Shown in pieces: positions 10,409 to 19,825 of a stretch of 64,000 nucleotides of DNA. The DNA lies in assembly GCF_035918315.1 (NCBI RefSeq), contig NZ_CP142146.1:310001-374000 (forward strand), given 5' to 3'. Numbering within the stretch: position 1 is the stretch's first letter; each line of letters starts with the position of its first letter. The DNA comes from Vagococcus jeotgali (GTDB lineage: Bacteria; Bacillota; Bacilli; Lactobacillales; Vagococcaceae). Below the pieces are notes generated by a model that saw only the letters and a program-made list of their open reading frames with translations, did not search any database and was not told the DNA's origin. The translations under genes and the position numbers were made by a program.

Positions 10409-10431
10409 TTAGATAGCGATTCCTTTATACT
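10402..10431 (+). promoter_or_regulatory. Hybrid promoter: IS30 end supplies -35
   Basis: TTGCAA (10402-10407) and TATACT (10426-10431) are separated by 18 bp and point at the ECF gene 45 bp downstream. The -35 hexamer lies inside the right inverted repeat of the IS30 element and the -10 lies in the original flank. Outward -35 boxes in IS30-family ends are known from other members; activity here is inferred. Confidence 0.55.
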
Positions 10432-10475
10432 GAGAACAACAATTTATGAAAAGATAAAAATCAAAGGAGGCTGAC

Positions 10476-10967
10476 ATGAAAATAGTTAGAGAGAAATTAA
10501 CAGTGTTATCTATGCTAACAGCTTTAACAGTTGTTTTGGCAATGTTTTTTACAATCCCTGTTCCAATGACAAAAGGGTATGTAAACTTTCTAGAAGTGGG
10601 TATTTACACAGCTGCAATGCTTTATGGTGGGGTAGCAGGTCTTTTAGTTGGTGCCATTAGTGGTGGTATGCTCGATATGTTACTAGGTTATCCTCAGTGG
10701 ATTATATTTTCAGTATTAATCCACGGTGCACAAGGTTATATTGCAGGGAAATGGACAGTAGGTAAATCTTACAAAGTTCGCTTGTTTTGGTTAAGTCTAG
10801 CATCACTTATTATGGTAGTTGGGTACTTTTTTGCTGGAGCCTTACTCTACGGATACGGAGCAAGTTTAGCATCTATTCCTGGAAATATTATTCAAGTTAT
10901 ATTTGGAACTTTTGCATCATTGATGGTCGTAGGTATTTTAGAAAAACGCTCGCTAGTTAAACCATAA
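10476..10967 (+). CDS. ECF transporter S component (vitamin or precursor uptake)
   Basis: A 163-residue membrane protein with about five to six hydrophobic helices, matching the substrate-binding S components of energy-coupling factor transporters. Family-like features are the N-terminal TALTVVLAMF helix, the small-residue segment GGVAGLLVGAISGGMLDML, and the PGNIIQVIFG motif near the C-terminus seen in group II S components. It would work with the shared EcfAA'T module, which is not in this window. The substrate (riboflavin, pyrimidine precursor or another) cannot be told from the sequence, and no riboswitch is visible upstream. The start has AAAGGAGG 5-6 bases upstream. Its promoter appears to be rebuilt by the IS30 end. 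Confidence 0.8.
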   Translation: MKIVREKLTVLSMLTALTVVLAMFFTIPVPMTKGYVNFLEVGIYTAAMLYGGVAGLLVGAISGGMLDMLLGYPQWIIFSVLIHGAQGYIAGKWTVGKSYKVRLFWLSLASLIMVVGYFFAGALLYGYGASLASIPGNIIQVIFGTFASLMVVGILEKRSLVKP

Positions 10968-11194
10968 AAACATTTAATCTCAGATATTTCTTTCTTTTTA
11001 TGATAGAATAGATTTAACATAATCCGTGGAAAATCTATTGCTGGTTGTTTGCACCAGATAAAAAGTAATGAGGTAAATTAAATAGAATAAGTTATCATTA
11101 TTTTTTTATGCAATAACCTAGTTAGTGAAACATAATGGAGTAAATTAAAAAGAAAGAAATCATTTTTTAAATGATATGATGAGGTGGAAAATAA

Positions 11195-12868
11195 GTGAGT
11201 GAAGTGAAAATTGTCCCATTAGGTGGGGTTAGAGAAAATGGAAAAAGTATTTATGTAACAGAAGTTGAAGAAGAGATCTTTGTTTTAGACTGTGGACTGA
11301 AATATCCAGAAGATGAACAACTTGGTATTGACATGGTTATTCCTGATTTTTCATATTTAATCGAGCGAAAAGATAAGATTGCTGGTGTTTTTTTAACACA
11401 TGGACATGCTGATGCAATTGGTGCACTACCTTACTTTTTAGAAGAAATACCAGTGCCAGTATTTGGATCAGAGTTGACCATTGAATTAGCTAAAATTTAT
11501 GTCAAAGATTATCCTAAAACTCGTGATTTTAATGATTTTCATATTATTAATGAAAAAACAATTATTGAGTTTTCTAAAGCAGAAGTAAGCTTTTTTAGAA
11601 CAACGCATACTGTTCCTGATTCAATGGGAATTGTCGTCAGTTCTGATGAGGGTAATATTGTTTATACTGGAGACTTTACTTTTGACCAAAGTGCTAGTCC
11701 AATGTATCACACAGACTTTGCCAGACTAGCAGAAATTGGAAAACAAGGTGTGTTAGCTCTTTTAAGTGATTCAACCAATGCTGAGAGTAGTGCTCTAGCT
11801 GCTTCAGAAAATAAAGTTTTCGATGATATCTATGATACGTTTAGAGATTGGGATGGTAGAATCATTGTGGCTGGTGTAGCTAGTAATCTACAACGAATCC
11901 AACAAATTTTTGATGCGGCTTATAAGTGTGATCGTGTTGTTGTGCTAACAGGTAAAGACGTAGAAAAAATTGTTGATACAGCGATTAAATTAGGGAAATT
12001 AACCTTACCAAGTGATGAGTTAATTATTACTGAAAAACAAATGAAATCAAAAAATAAACAAGATTTAATTATACTAGAGACAGGACGCATGGGTGAGCCA
12101 CTTCATACCTTACAAAAAATGGCTAGTAAACGTCACCGTTTTATTCGAATTGAAGAAGGTGATCTCGTGTATATTACAACAAGTAAAACTAGTGCCATAG
12201 AAACAACATTGGCTAAAACTGAAGATATGGTATACCGTGCTGGTGGTGTCGTTCAAACCATCACAGATCGTCTACATGTCTCAGGGCATGCCAATCAAAA
12301 TGATTTGAAACTAATGCTTAACTTAATGAAACCAAAATACTTTATTCCTGTTCAAGGAGAGTATTATGTTTTAGCAAAACATGCAGAACTTGCTAATGAA
12401 GTGGGAATTGATTATAAAAATATCTTTATTACTGATAGAGGCGATATTTTAGAGTTTGAAAATGGTCGTTTGAGAATGACAGGAACAACTGAAGTTGAAA
12501 ATGTTTTAATTGATGGTTTAGGTGTGGGAGATGTTGGAAATATTGTGTTAAGAGATCGTAAAATTCTTTCAGAAGATGGGATTTTTATTGTGGCAATTAC
12601 GATTAATCGACGTGAGAAAAAAATTATCTCTCCAGCTAGAATCACCTCACGTGGTTTTGTTTATATGAAATCAAGTAATAATTTGATGAATGAAAGTGCT
12701 GTGATTGTGGAGGAAGTTGTCCTACTTAATTTAGAAAAGCAAGATTTTGATTGGGGCGTTTTAAAACAAGAAATAAGAGATCAATTAAGTCGTTATTTAT
12801 ATGATCAAACAAAACGTAGACCGGTAATCTTGCCAGTTATTATGGAATCAAGTCAAAAGAGGAAATAG
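11195..12868 (+). CDS. rnjB: Ribonuclease J2
   Basis: A 557-residue metallo-beta-lactamase/beta-CASP ribonuclease that works with RNase J1 in mRNA turnover. The metal motif reads HGHADAIGAL (residues about 68-77) instead of the HGHEDHIGG of RNase J1. That degenerate form is typical of the J2 paralogue, which has weak activity alone and supports J1. The beta-CASP region and the SGHANQNDLKLML motif are present, followed by the C-terminal domain. The start is GTG at 11195 with GAGGTGG about 8 bases upstream. The 227 bp before it contain no gene that I can see. A strong terminator follows. Confidence 0.9.
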   Translation: MSEVKIVPLGGVRENGKSIYVTEVEEEIFVLDCGLKYPEDEQLGIDMVIPDFSYLIERKDKIAGVFLTHGHADAIGALPYFLEEIPVPVFGSELTIELAKIYVKDYPKTRDFNDFHIINEKTIIEFSKAEVSFFRTTHTVPDSMGIVVSSDEGNIVYTGDFTFDQSASPMYHTDFARLAEIGKQGVLALLSDSTNAESSALAASENKVFDDIYDTFRDWDGRIIVAGVASNLQRIQQIFDAAYKCDRVVVLTGKDVEKIVDTAIKLGKLTLPSDELIITEKQMKSKNKQDLIILETGRMGEPLHTLQKMASKRHRFIRIEEGDLVYITTSKTSAIETTLAKTEDMVYRAGGVVQTITDRLHVSGHANQNDLKLMLNLMKPKYFIPVQGEYYVLAKHAELANEVGIDYKNIFITDRGDILEFENGRLRMTGTTEVENVLIDGLGVGDVGNIVLRDRKILSEDGIFIVAITINRREKKIISPARITSRGFVYMKSSNNLMNESAVIVEEVVLLNLEKQDFDWGVLKQEIRDQLSRYLYDQTKRRPVILPVIMESSQKRK

Positions 12869-12871
12869 TAC

Positions 12872-12910
12872 AAATAACCGTTAAGTCCATACTTAACGGT
12901 TATTTGTTGT
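12872..12910 (+). terminator. Intrinsic terminator after rnjB
   Basis: Perfect 15-bp stem 12872-12886 / 12891-12905 (core AACCGTTAAGT) with loop CCAT, ending in ATTTGTTG. The A-rich and T-rich outer stem could work in both directions. Confidence 0.85.
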
Positions 12911-12944
12911 GTTAATGAATAGTTGATAGGAGGGAGTGTAAGTC

Positions 12945-14369
12945 ATGGGAAAAGTAGTAGGTCATAAACATCGTTGGTGGATATTAGTTGCTGTAGGGTT
13001 ATTCACCTTTATGTCTACCTTAGATGGTAGTATTGTGAATATTGCCTTACCAATTATCTCTGATGATTTAGGTGTGAATATGAATCAGGCAGAGTGGGTT
13101 GTATCTGTTTATTTGATGGAAATTTGTGTATTTTTACTATTTTTTGGTAAAGTTGGAGATAGTATTGGTAAAATAAAAATCTTTAAAATTGGAACGTTAG
13201 TATTTGTTTTTGGATCATTTTTATGTGGAATACCTGGTAGTTTACCACTTCTTTTAGTCGCTAGAGTTATTCAAGCGATTGGTGCTAGTATGACTATGGC
13301 AACTAATAATGGTATTATTACAGAAATTTTTCCTTTTGAAGAAAGAGGTAGAGCCTTAGGTTTAATGGGATCTTTTGTGTCTTTAGGAGCCATTGCAGGA
13401 CCTGGTTTAGGTGGAATTATTTTAGCTCATTTTAGTTGGTCCTATATTTTTTGGATAAATGTACCAGTGGGAATTGTGACGATTTTATTTGGATGGTATC
13501 TATTACCTAAGTCAGAAATTAAAACTCATCAAAAAATTGATGTGGGAGGCTTCTTGTTGTTTGGTTTGTTTATCTGTTTGTTTTTTGGTGGGATTTTCAT
13601 TGGACAAGAGATTGGTTTTAATTCAATAGTTGTCTGGTTGATGTTAGTATTATCTGTTGTGTCGATTATAAGTTTCTATTATTATGAAAAACGTCAAGAG
13701 GTACCTTTAGTACAATTTGAGTTATTCCATAATCAACTGTTCACTATTAGTTTAATAACAGCTATGCTTATTTTTGTTACTAACTTCTTTTCAAATGTCG
13801 TGACACCTTTTTATTTACAAGAAGTAAGGGGATTAAACCCAAGTATGACTGGTCTTTTAATGATGATATATCCTGTCATTATGGTGATAGGAGCTCCTAT
13901 TAGTGGCTACTTTACAGATAAAAAAGGGCCACACATTGTAACTCTCTTAGGGTTGATTACTATTACTATTGCTCAAATGAGTTATTTATTACTAAACCAA
14001 CAAACTACTCTATGGCTATTTGGAATGATTATGGTCTTAGTAGGTATTGGAAATGCTATGTTTGGAGCGCCAAATAATACAATTATTATGTCGAGTGTTG
14101 AGAAAAAAGATTTAGGTGTGGCAGGGAGTATGAATGCTTTAGCTAGAAACTTTGGTATGATAGTAGGGGTGACTTTATCCACAACAGTTTTATATCAATC
14201 TATGAGTTATAAAATGAGTGAAAAAGTGACAGGTTATGTAGCAGATAGACCAGATGTTTTCATTTATGGGATGCATGTTACTTATATAATGGCTGTCTGT
14301 ATTTGTTTATTTGCAACGCTGTTGACTATTTTTAGATTAAAAAAATCTAAAAAAGGGACTAATAGCTAA
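12945..14369 (+). CDS. MFS drug exporter, DHA2 (EmrB/QacA) family, 14 helices
   Basis: A 474-residue, very hydrophobic permease, length typical of the 14-helix DHA2 group of proton-driven drug exporters. Helix 1 carries FMSTLDGSIVNIALP with the acidic residue common in this group. Motif A is the GKVGDSIGKIKIF loop (residues about 66-78), and the antiporter motif C is GAIAGPGLGGIIL in helix 5. The basic tail LKKSKKGTNS faces the cytoplasm. The start ATG has GGAGGGAG about 9 bases upstream. It stands alone between the rnjB terminator and the ytoI-nrnA pair; substrate unknown. Confidence 0.9.
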   Translation: MGKVVGHKHRWWILVAVGLFTFMSTLDGSIVNIALPIISDDLGVNMNQAEWVVSVYLMEICVFLLFFGKVGDSIGKIKIFKIGTLVFVFGSFLCGIPGSLPLLLVARVIQAIGASMTMATNNGIITEIFPFEERGRALGLMGSFVSLGAIAGPGLGGIILAHFSWSYIFWINVPVGIVTILFGWYLLPKSEIKTHQKIDVGGFLLFGLFICLFFGGIFIGQEIGFNSIVVWLMLVLSVVSIISFYYYEKRQEVPLVQFELFHNQLFTISLITAMLIFVTNFFSNVVTPFYLQEVRGLNPSMTGLLMMIYPVIMVIGAPISGYFTDKKGPHIVTLLGLITITIAQMSYLLLNQQTTLWLFGMIMVLVGIGNAMFGAPNNTIIMSSVEKKDLGVAGSMNALARNFGMIVGVTLSTTVLYQSMSYKMSEKVTGYVADRPDVFIYGMHVTYIMAVCICLFATLLTIFRLKKSKKGTNS

Positions 14370-14501
14370 TAACCCATCACGACACAGTTAATCTAAGGAG
14401 TAATTAAAGGTGTTTTTTATACGATGGAATGCTAGAATAACATATAGATGATAGACTAAATATTAGATAAAAGAGAAAGTATTTAGGTGATGCAGATGAG
14501 T

Positions 14502-15818
14502 ATGACAAAACATGAGCAAATACTTGAACATATTGAACTATTACCAGTAGGAGAAAAGATTTCTGTTCGAGGTATTGCAAAGAACTTAGATGTCAGCGAA
14601 GGGACAGCATATAGAGCGATTAAGGAAGCAGAAGCAATCGGATTAGTTTCAACGATTGAACGTGTCGGCACGATTCGGATTGAAAAAAAAGCTACAGATC
14701 AATTGGAGCGGTTATCTTTTAATGAGCTAGTTAAAATTATAGATGGGGACGTTTTAGCCGGTCATACAGGCTTGGATAAAATTTTAGATCGTTTTGTGAT
14801 TGGGGCTATGACAGAAAAAAGTATGGAGCGCTATATTACGCCCGGTGCTTTAATGATTGTAGGAGATAGAGAAGGGGTCCAACGTCTTGCTTTGATGCAA
14901 GGAGCAGCAGTGTTATTGACAGGTGGATTTGATGTGTCAGATAGTGTTAAAGGACTAGCTGATGAGTTGGCGTTACCAATTTTAAGAACAGCTTATGACA
15001 CGTTTACAGTTGCCACGATGATTAACCGTGCGATTAGTGATCAAATGATAAAAAAAGATATGACTTTAGTAGAAGATTTACAAATACCTTTATCTAGAAC
15101 TTATTATTTAACTACTAAAAACACTATTTCAGATTATCATCAGTTGGTTGAAAATACTCACTTCACAAGATTTCCAGTGGTCAATAAAGCACATCGTTTA
15201 GTAGGGATGGTCACTACTAAAGATGTTGCTAAAAAACAAGACTCACAATCGATTGAAACAGTCATGACCAAAGAACCTCGTTATGCCAAATCACATATGA
15301 GTGTGGCAAGTGTTGGACATCAGATGATTTGGGATGGTTTAGAGATTGTTCCAGTGGTTGAAGATAGTTTAAATTTAATTGGTATTATCTCAAGGCGAGA
15401 TGTGATGAAGTCTATGCAATCCTCTCAGGAACAACCACAAATGCCGCATAAATTAACAGATCAAATTGCTAATCAGATTGTAAAAAAAGAACGTAGTGGA
15501 CAAGAAGAACCTGTGTTTACTTTTATAGTATCACCTCAAATGGTTAATAATTTAGGGACACTATCTTTTGGTGTGTTAAACCAAATTATTTCTCATGTTG
15601 TTAGACAAACTATTTTAGCTAAACATAATTATCATTCAGTGATTGAGCAAATTAGTTTGTATTATTTTCAATTAATTCAAATGGATAGTGAAATTGAGAT
15701 AGATGCTCAAATTATTGAAGTAGGAAGACGTTCAGCAAAACTGGATGTGTGTGTTACCAAAGATAATATGATGGCATCAAAAGCGATAGTAGTGACTCAA
15801 TTAATGGATCCAGTATAG
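14502..15818 (+). CDS. YtoI-like regulator: HTH-DRTGG-CBS-CBS-hotdog
   Basis: A multidomain protein of the YtoI/SpxR type. Domain order: N-terminal helix-turn-helix (about residues 1-60, KISVRGIAKNLDVSEGTAYRAIKEAE is its extent), DRTGG domain (about 70-185), two CBS domains (about 190-305; FPVVNKAHRLVGMVTTKDVA is the first repeat's end) and a C-terminal hotdog thioesterase-like domain. CBS domains commonly bind adenosyl nucleotides, so the protein is a likely nucleotide-sensing regulator; targets are unknown. In-frame starts exist at 14487 (GTG), 14490, 14496 and 14502. I chose 14502 (MTKHEQIL) because related proteins begin with this motif, with AGGTGA 11 bases upstream. nrnA follows 12 bp later, a pairing also seen in Bacillus. 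Confidence 0.85.
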   Translation: MTKHEQILEHIELLPVGEKISVRGIAKNLDVSEGTAYRAIKEAEAIGLVSTIERVGTIRIEKKATDQLERLSFNELVKIIDGDVLAGHTGLDKILDRFVIGAMTEKSMERYITPGALMIVGDREGVQRLALMQGAAVLLTGGFDVSDSVKGLADELALPILRTAYDTFTVATMINRAISDQMIKKDMTLVEDLQIPLSRTYYLTTKNTISDYHQLVENTHFTRFPVVNKAHRLVGMVTTKDVAKKQDSQSIETVMTKEPRYAKSHMSVASVGHQMIWDGLEIVPVVEDSLNLIGIISRRDVMKSMQSSQEQPQMPHKLTDQIANQIVKKERSGQEEPVFTFIVSPQMVNNLGTLSFGVLNQIISHVVRQTILAKHNYHSVIEQISLYYFQLIQMDSEIEIDAQIIEVGRRSAKLDVCVTKDNMMASKAIVVTQLMDPV

Positions 15819-15830
15819 GGGGGAAAAATA

Positions 15831-16784
15831 ATGCCAATTAAACAAGAAATAATAGATGTGATTAAAGAGTACCAAACGATTATGATTCATAGACATCAAA
15901 GTCCAGATCCAGATGCACTAGGCTCTCAAGGAGGACTGGCTGACATTATACGCAGGACTTATCCTGATAAAAAAGTGTATACTGTTGGTGGTGAGGTTGG
16001 GGATTTAAGTTACCTTAATACTATGGATAATGTGACAAATGAGATGTATCAAGGTGCGCTAGTGATTGTAACAGATACAGCCAACGCTCCTAGAATTAGC
16101 GGGGAACAATATTCTTTAGGAGAAAAACTAATTAAAATAGATCATCATCCAGACGATGAGCCGTACGGGGATATTTCATGGGTTGAACCATCAGCTAGTA
16201 GTACTAGTGAGATGATTTATGATCTTTACGAAGCTAATTCAGAGGAGTTAGTGATGCCAAGTGAAGCAGCCAGGCTACTTTATGCGGGAATTGTAGGAGA
16301 TACAGGTAGGTTTTTATATCCTGCCACAACAGCACATACTCTAGAAGTAGCTAGTAAATTAAGACGATATGATTTTGACGCTGCTAAGTTAAGTCGTTTT
16401 ATGGATGAGGTAGATGAGAAAATTGCCCGTTTAACAGGTTATGTTTATGATAATTTAATTATTGATGATAGTGGTGCAGCGATGATTATTTTATCAAACG
16501 AGTTGATGCAGGAGTATGATATTGAAGACAGTGACACACATGCCCTAGTTCCTCTTCCTGGTAGAATTCACGGTATTATTAGTTGGGGTATTTTTGTGGA
16601 GCAACCTTTAGGAGGTTACCGAGTTCGCTTACGCTCTAAAGGCCCAGTGATTAATGGGATTGCTAAGCGTCACCATGGTGGTGGGCACCCTCTTGCAAGT
16701 GGAGCTAAAGCAGTAGATAAAGAAGAGATAGAGGTTATTTTTCAAGAATTAATAACAGTTGCTACAGAAGCAGCTATTTTTTAA
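15831..16784 (+). CDS. nrnA: Bifunctional oligoribonuclease / pAp phosphatase NrnA
   Basis: A DHH/DHHA1 phosphodiesterase that degrades 2-5 nt nanoRNAs to mononucleotides and dephosphorylates 3'-phosphoadenosine-5'-phosphate. It has 317 residues, normal for the family. Visible motifs: HQSPDPDALGS near the N-terminus (metal site), DTAN, the DHH signature KIDHHPDD with D104-H105-H106, and the C-terminal DHHA1 loop GGGHPLASGA near 283. The start has GGGGGG 5-6 bases upstream. It is in a two-gene operon with the YtoI-like gene and ends at a large shared terminator. Confidence 0.95.
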   Translation: MPIKQEIIDVIKEYQTIMIHRHQSPDPDALGSQGGLADIIRRTYPDKKVYTVGGEVGDLSYLNTMDNVTNEMYQGALVIVTDTANAPRISGEQYSLGEKLIKIDHHPDDEPYGDISWVEPSASSTSEMIYDLYEANSEELVMPSEAARLLYAGIVGDTGRFLYPATTAHTLEVASKLRRYDFDAAKLSRFMDEVDEKIARLTGYVYDNLIIDDSGAAMIILSNELMQEYDIEDSDTHALVPLPGRIHGIISWGIFVEQPLGGYRVRLRSKGPVINGIAKRHHGGGHPLASGAKAVDKEEIEVIFQELITVATEAAIF

Positions 16785-16788
16785 AACA

Positions 16789-16847
16789 TATAGTAAACAA
16801 AAAGAACTGAAATCAAATTATGATTTCAGTTCTTTTTGTTTACTATA
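16789..16847. terminator. Bidirectional terminator, nrnA / araC-type gene
   Basis: Perfect 27-bp inverted repeat 16789-16815 / 16821-16847 around the loop AATTA, with the core AAAAAGAACTGAAATCA. Runs of A and T in the arms let it serve both convergent genes. The last nine codons and the stop of the minus-strand gene lie in its right arm and loop. Confidence 0.88.
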
Positions 16848-17648
16848 TTCTCTAGGTGAGATCCCTGTGTATTTTTTGAATAATTTACTAAAATGGTAAG
16901 CATCTTGATAACCAACAGCCTCAGAAACTTCTTTGATCGTTAATTGTTGTTGGCTTAATAATTCTTTAGCCCTTTTCATTCTAACGCTAATCAGATAATT
17001 AATCGGACTCTCCCCAGTTTCTTCTTTAAACAGTTTTGAAATATAAGTTGGGCTGACGTACATAGAATTTGAGAGACTATCTAAGCTGATTTCCTCTGAA
17101 TGGTGAGTTTCTAAATAATACTTAATGGATGTTGCCATGTCTTTTTTAGAAGAAATCATAGGTCTCACTGGGGTGATAGATAATTTATGTTGAGTGATTT
17201 GACGTAATAAATAAACCCATAACTTCATGACTAATTGTTGGAACGCTAGCTCTTGATAGGGTTGTTGTTCTTCTTTTTCCTTTAAAATATCAAAGATAAT
17301 TTTTTGGAATTCCGGGTGCTCACTTAAATGAATAATAGGATCAGTTAAGGGGAAGGTATTTGGGGTGTAGCCAGTAAATTGTAAATGGTCAATGCCTATA
17401 TGTAAGTGATGACTGTGATCTGTATTTTGTATTTCATTGTGCATCATATCTGGATTAATAAAGATAACGTCTCCTGTGTCAAGGTGATGGAGAGTATTAT
17501 CTAAGCTATAAGTTGTAGAACCTTGTAAAATAATGCTAATTTCTAAAAATTTATGATAGTGATATTTTGTGTGAGTATTTTCTTGTAAAAAGCCGTCAAT
17601 CACGTATAAAACATTAGGCTGAAAGTTAGTGGTTCCAATATCTAACAT
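16818..17648 (-). CDS. AraC-family transcriptional regulator with cupin sensor domain
   Basis: A 276-residue regulator. The N-terminal half is a cupin-like effector domain (HYHKFLEISIILQG, then GDVIFINPDMMHNE). The C-terminal 100 residues contain the two AraC helix-turn-helices: ISLDSLSNSMYVSPTYISKL, then TIKEVSEAVGYQDAYHFSKL, ending in the family signature FKKYTGISPREY. It is divergent from the ABC exporter gene that starts at 17765, with 116 bp between them, so it probably controls that pair; this is inferred from layout. The ligand cannot be told. It lacks a signal peptide and is cytoplasmic. Confidence 0.9.
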   Translation of the reverse strand: MLDIGTTNFQPNVLYVIDGFLQENTHTKYHYHKFLEISIILQGSTTYSLDNTLHHLDTGDVIFINPDMMHNEIQNTDHSHHLHIGIDHLQFTGYTPNTFPLTDPIIHLSEHPEFQKIIFDILKEKEEQQPYQELAFQQLVMKLWVYLLRQITQHKLSITPVRPMISSKKDMATSIKYYLETHHSEEISLDSLSNSMYVSPTYISKLFKEETGESPINYLISVRMKRAKELLSQQQLTIKEVSEAVGYQDAYHFSKLFKKYTGISPREYSKQKELKS

Positions 17649-17764
17649 ATAGTCAACTCCCTTGGTATCTTGTCTAATATACTACATGAATTGGATAGGA
17701 TATGCCATGTTTTTATTCTATTTGAGTGGTAAGATAGTCATAAATTTAAAGAGGAGGAGTAGAG

Positions 17765-19492
17765 ATGAATCAAATAAAATGGATTGCCCAATATGTGAAA
17801 CCTTACTGGCTTAAAGAAGTTATCGCTCTTATATTTTTAATTCTAAGTTCAGCCTTACAGATTATTAATCCTATTATTATTGGTATATTGGTTAACCGAA
17901 TGATTCAAGGTGACGCAACCCAGCATCTAATGCGGTATTTATTTATCATGATAGCTGTAACTATCGCTAGAATCATTACGCGCTATATTTATCAAAATGT
18001 TTTTGAAAAGGTAGGCCAAAACGTTTTATATGATCTAAGAAATGACTTATATCAAAAAATTCACGAGTTAGATTTTAACTACTTTAACCATAACCGTGTA
18101 GGAGACTTATTAGCAAGAATGACAGGGGATATGGATATTATTCGCCATTTTGTGTCATGGGTAGCACCTAGTTTTTTAGAAAATGTTTTGTGGTTTATTT
18201 TAGCTGTTATTGTGATGTTTCAAATTGATGTGTGGTTGACACTGATGATGTTAGCTGTGACACCATTTATTTATATATTAACTAAAAAATTATCCAAGGA
18301 AAGCTATCCTTTATTTTTTGATATTAGAGAGTCTTTTGCTAAATTAAATTCGACAGTAGAAGAGAATATTGGTGGTAACAGGGTTGTTAAAGCTTTTGCT
18401 AGAGAGGATTTTGAAATAGAAAAGTTTAATGATGTCAATGAAGCTTATATGAATAAAAATTTGGAATCGGTTGATGTCTCTGCTAAATATTTACCAGGTT
18501 TAGAATTTTTATCTGGATTTTTATCTGTATTAACTTTAGTTTTTGGTGGTATTTTTACAATTCAAGGAAACATGACAATTGGCTCTTTAGTAACTTTTAG
18601 TAATTATTTATGGATGTTAAATAATCCATTACGTAATAGTGGTTGGATTGTTAGTGATACTCAGCGATTTTTTGCAAGTTGTGTTAAAATTCGCCAACTA
18701 TTAGATGAAAAAGTAGACATTGAATCAACAGCAATAGATACACACGAAAAAATTAAAGGTGATGTGACGTTTGATCATGTTAGTTTTGCCTTTCCAGATA
18801 ATCCTGATAACTTAATTTTAGAGGATATCTCATTTTCTGTTAAGCAAGGAGCTGTTGTAGGGATATTAGGTCAGACAGGTTCAGGGAAGAGTACACTAGT
18901 TAGCCTACTTGCTAGATTTTATGATGCCACAGAAGGTGTTATTTATTTGGGTGGTAAACCAATTCAAGATTGGTCAGTGAGGCAATTAAGAGAAAATATC
19001 TCTATAGTTATGCAAGAACCATTCTTATTTTCAAATACGATTATTGAAAATATTGGTTTTGGTTTAGGTGACTACAAACAAGATTATGTGAAACAAGTAG
19101 CACAAGTTGCAGATGCTCATCAATTCATTGAACGCATGCCAGATGGTTATAACACATTAGTTGGCGAGCGTGGAGTTGGGCTTTCTGGTGGACAAAAACA
19201 GCGGATTTCTTTAGCTAGATCTTTAGTGATGCAGCCTTCTATTTTGATTTTAGATGACACAACGTCAGCTGTGGATATGGAAACAGAACATAAAATCCAA
19301 ACTGGACTAAAAGATATTATCAAAGATAGCACGACCTTCACTATTGCCCATAGAATTAGCTCAGTCAAAGACGCTGACTTAATTTTAGTATTAGATGATG
19401 GGAAAATTATTGAACGTGGTACTCATGAGGAATTAATAGCAAAAGAAGGTCAATACTATGAAACGTACCAAAAACAAGTAGGTCACCAGTAG
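17765..19492 (+). CDS. ABC multidrug exporter subunit, degenerate ATP site (heterodimer partner 1)
   Basis: A 575-residue half-transporter: six predicted membrane helices (about residues 15-300), then an ATPase with Walker A GQTGSGKS, Q-loop MQEPFLFSN, signature LSGGQKQR and Walker B ILILDDTTSAVD. The catalytic Glu after Walker B is Asp (LDD rather than LDE). That is the mark of the degenerate-site subunit in heterodimeric exporters such as BmrCD, LmrCD and EfrCD. The partner gene starts 16 bp downstream and supplies the catalytic Glu, but it is destroyed by an ISL3 element, so this protein is probably an orphan unless it pairs with itself. GAGGAGG precedes the start. A divergent AraC-type gene lies upstream. 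Confidence 0.92.
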   Translation: MNQIKWIAQYVKPYWLKEVIALIFLILSSALQIINPIIIGILVNRMIQGDATQHLMRYLFIMIAVTIARIITRYIYQNVFEKVGQNVLYDLRNDLYQKIHELDFNYFNHNRVGDLLARMTGDMDIIRHFVSWVAPSFLENVLWFILAVIVMFQIDVWLTLMMLAVTPFIYILTKKLSKESYPLFFDIRESFAKLNSTVEENIGGNRVVKAFAREDFEIEKFNDVNEAYMNKNLESVDVSAKYLPGLEFLSGFLSVLTLVFGGIFTIQGNMTIGSLVTFSNYLWMLNNPLRNSGWIVSDTQRFFASCVKIRQLLDEKVDIESTAIDTHEKIKGDVTFDHVSFAFPDNPDNLILEDISFSVKQGAVVGILGQTGSGKSTLVSLLARFYDATEGVIYLGGKPIQDWSVRQLRENISIVMQEPFLFSNTIIENIGFGLGDYKQDYVKQVAQVADAHQFIERMPDGYNTLVGERGVGLSGGQKQRISLARSLVMQPSILILDDTTSAVDMETEHKIQTGLKDIIKDSTTFTIAHRISSVKDADLILVLDDGKIIERGTHEELIAKEGQYYETYQKQVGHQ

Positions 19493-19825
19493 AAAGAGGA
19501 GGGATATTATGGCTAAAAAAAATACATACCAAACAGATGAAGAATTACTTCAATCTTTTAATATGGGACATTTTAAGCGCTTAGGTGTCTACATTTCTCC
19601 TCATAAAAAAGGGCTGTTGGCTATTTTAAGTTTAATAGTAATCACAAATATTGTTGCCATGCTTGGACCGTATTTGATGAAGTTATCTATTGATCAGTTT
19701 ATTCCAGATGCTAATGTTAATAAACTGATCATCTCAGGGGTTATTTATACAATATCACTGGTGTTTATTGCTTGGAGTTTAAGGTATAGAACGCTGCATA
19801 TGACAAAAATTGGTCAAGATATTTT

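Noticed and set aside
9180-10426. The 13-bp repeats TAGCGATTCCTTT on both sides of the IS30 element as its target duplication
   Set aside because: They lie 15-20 bp away from the aligned ends, and IS30 duplications are only 2-4 bp. They are better explained as a pre-existing tandem repeat split by the insertion.
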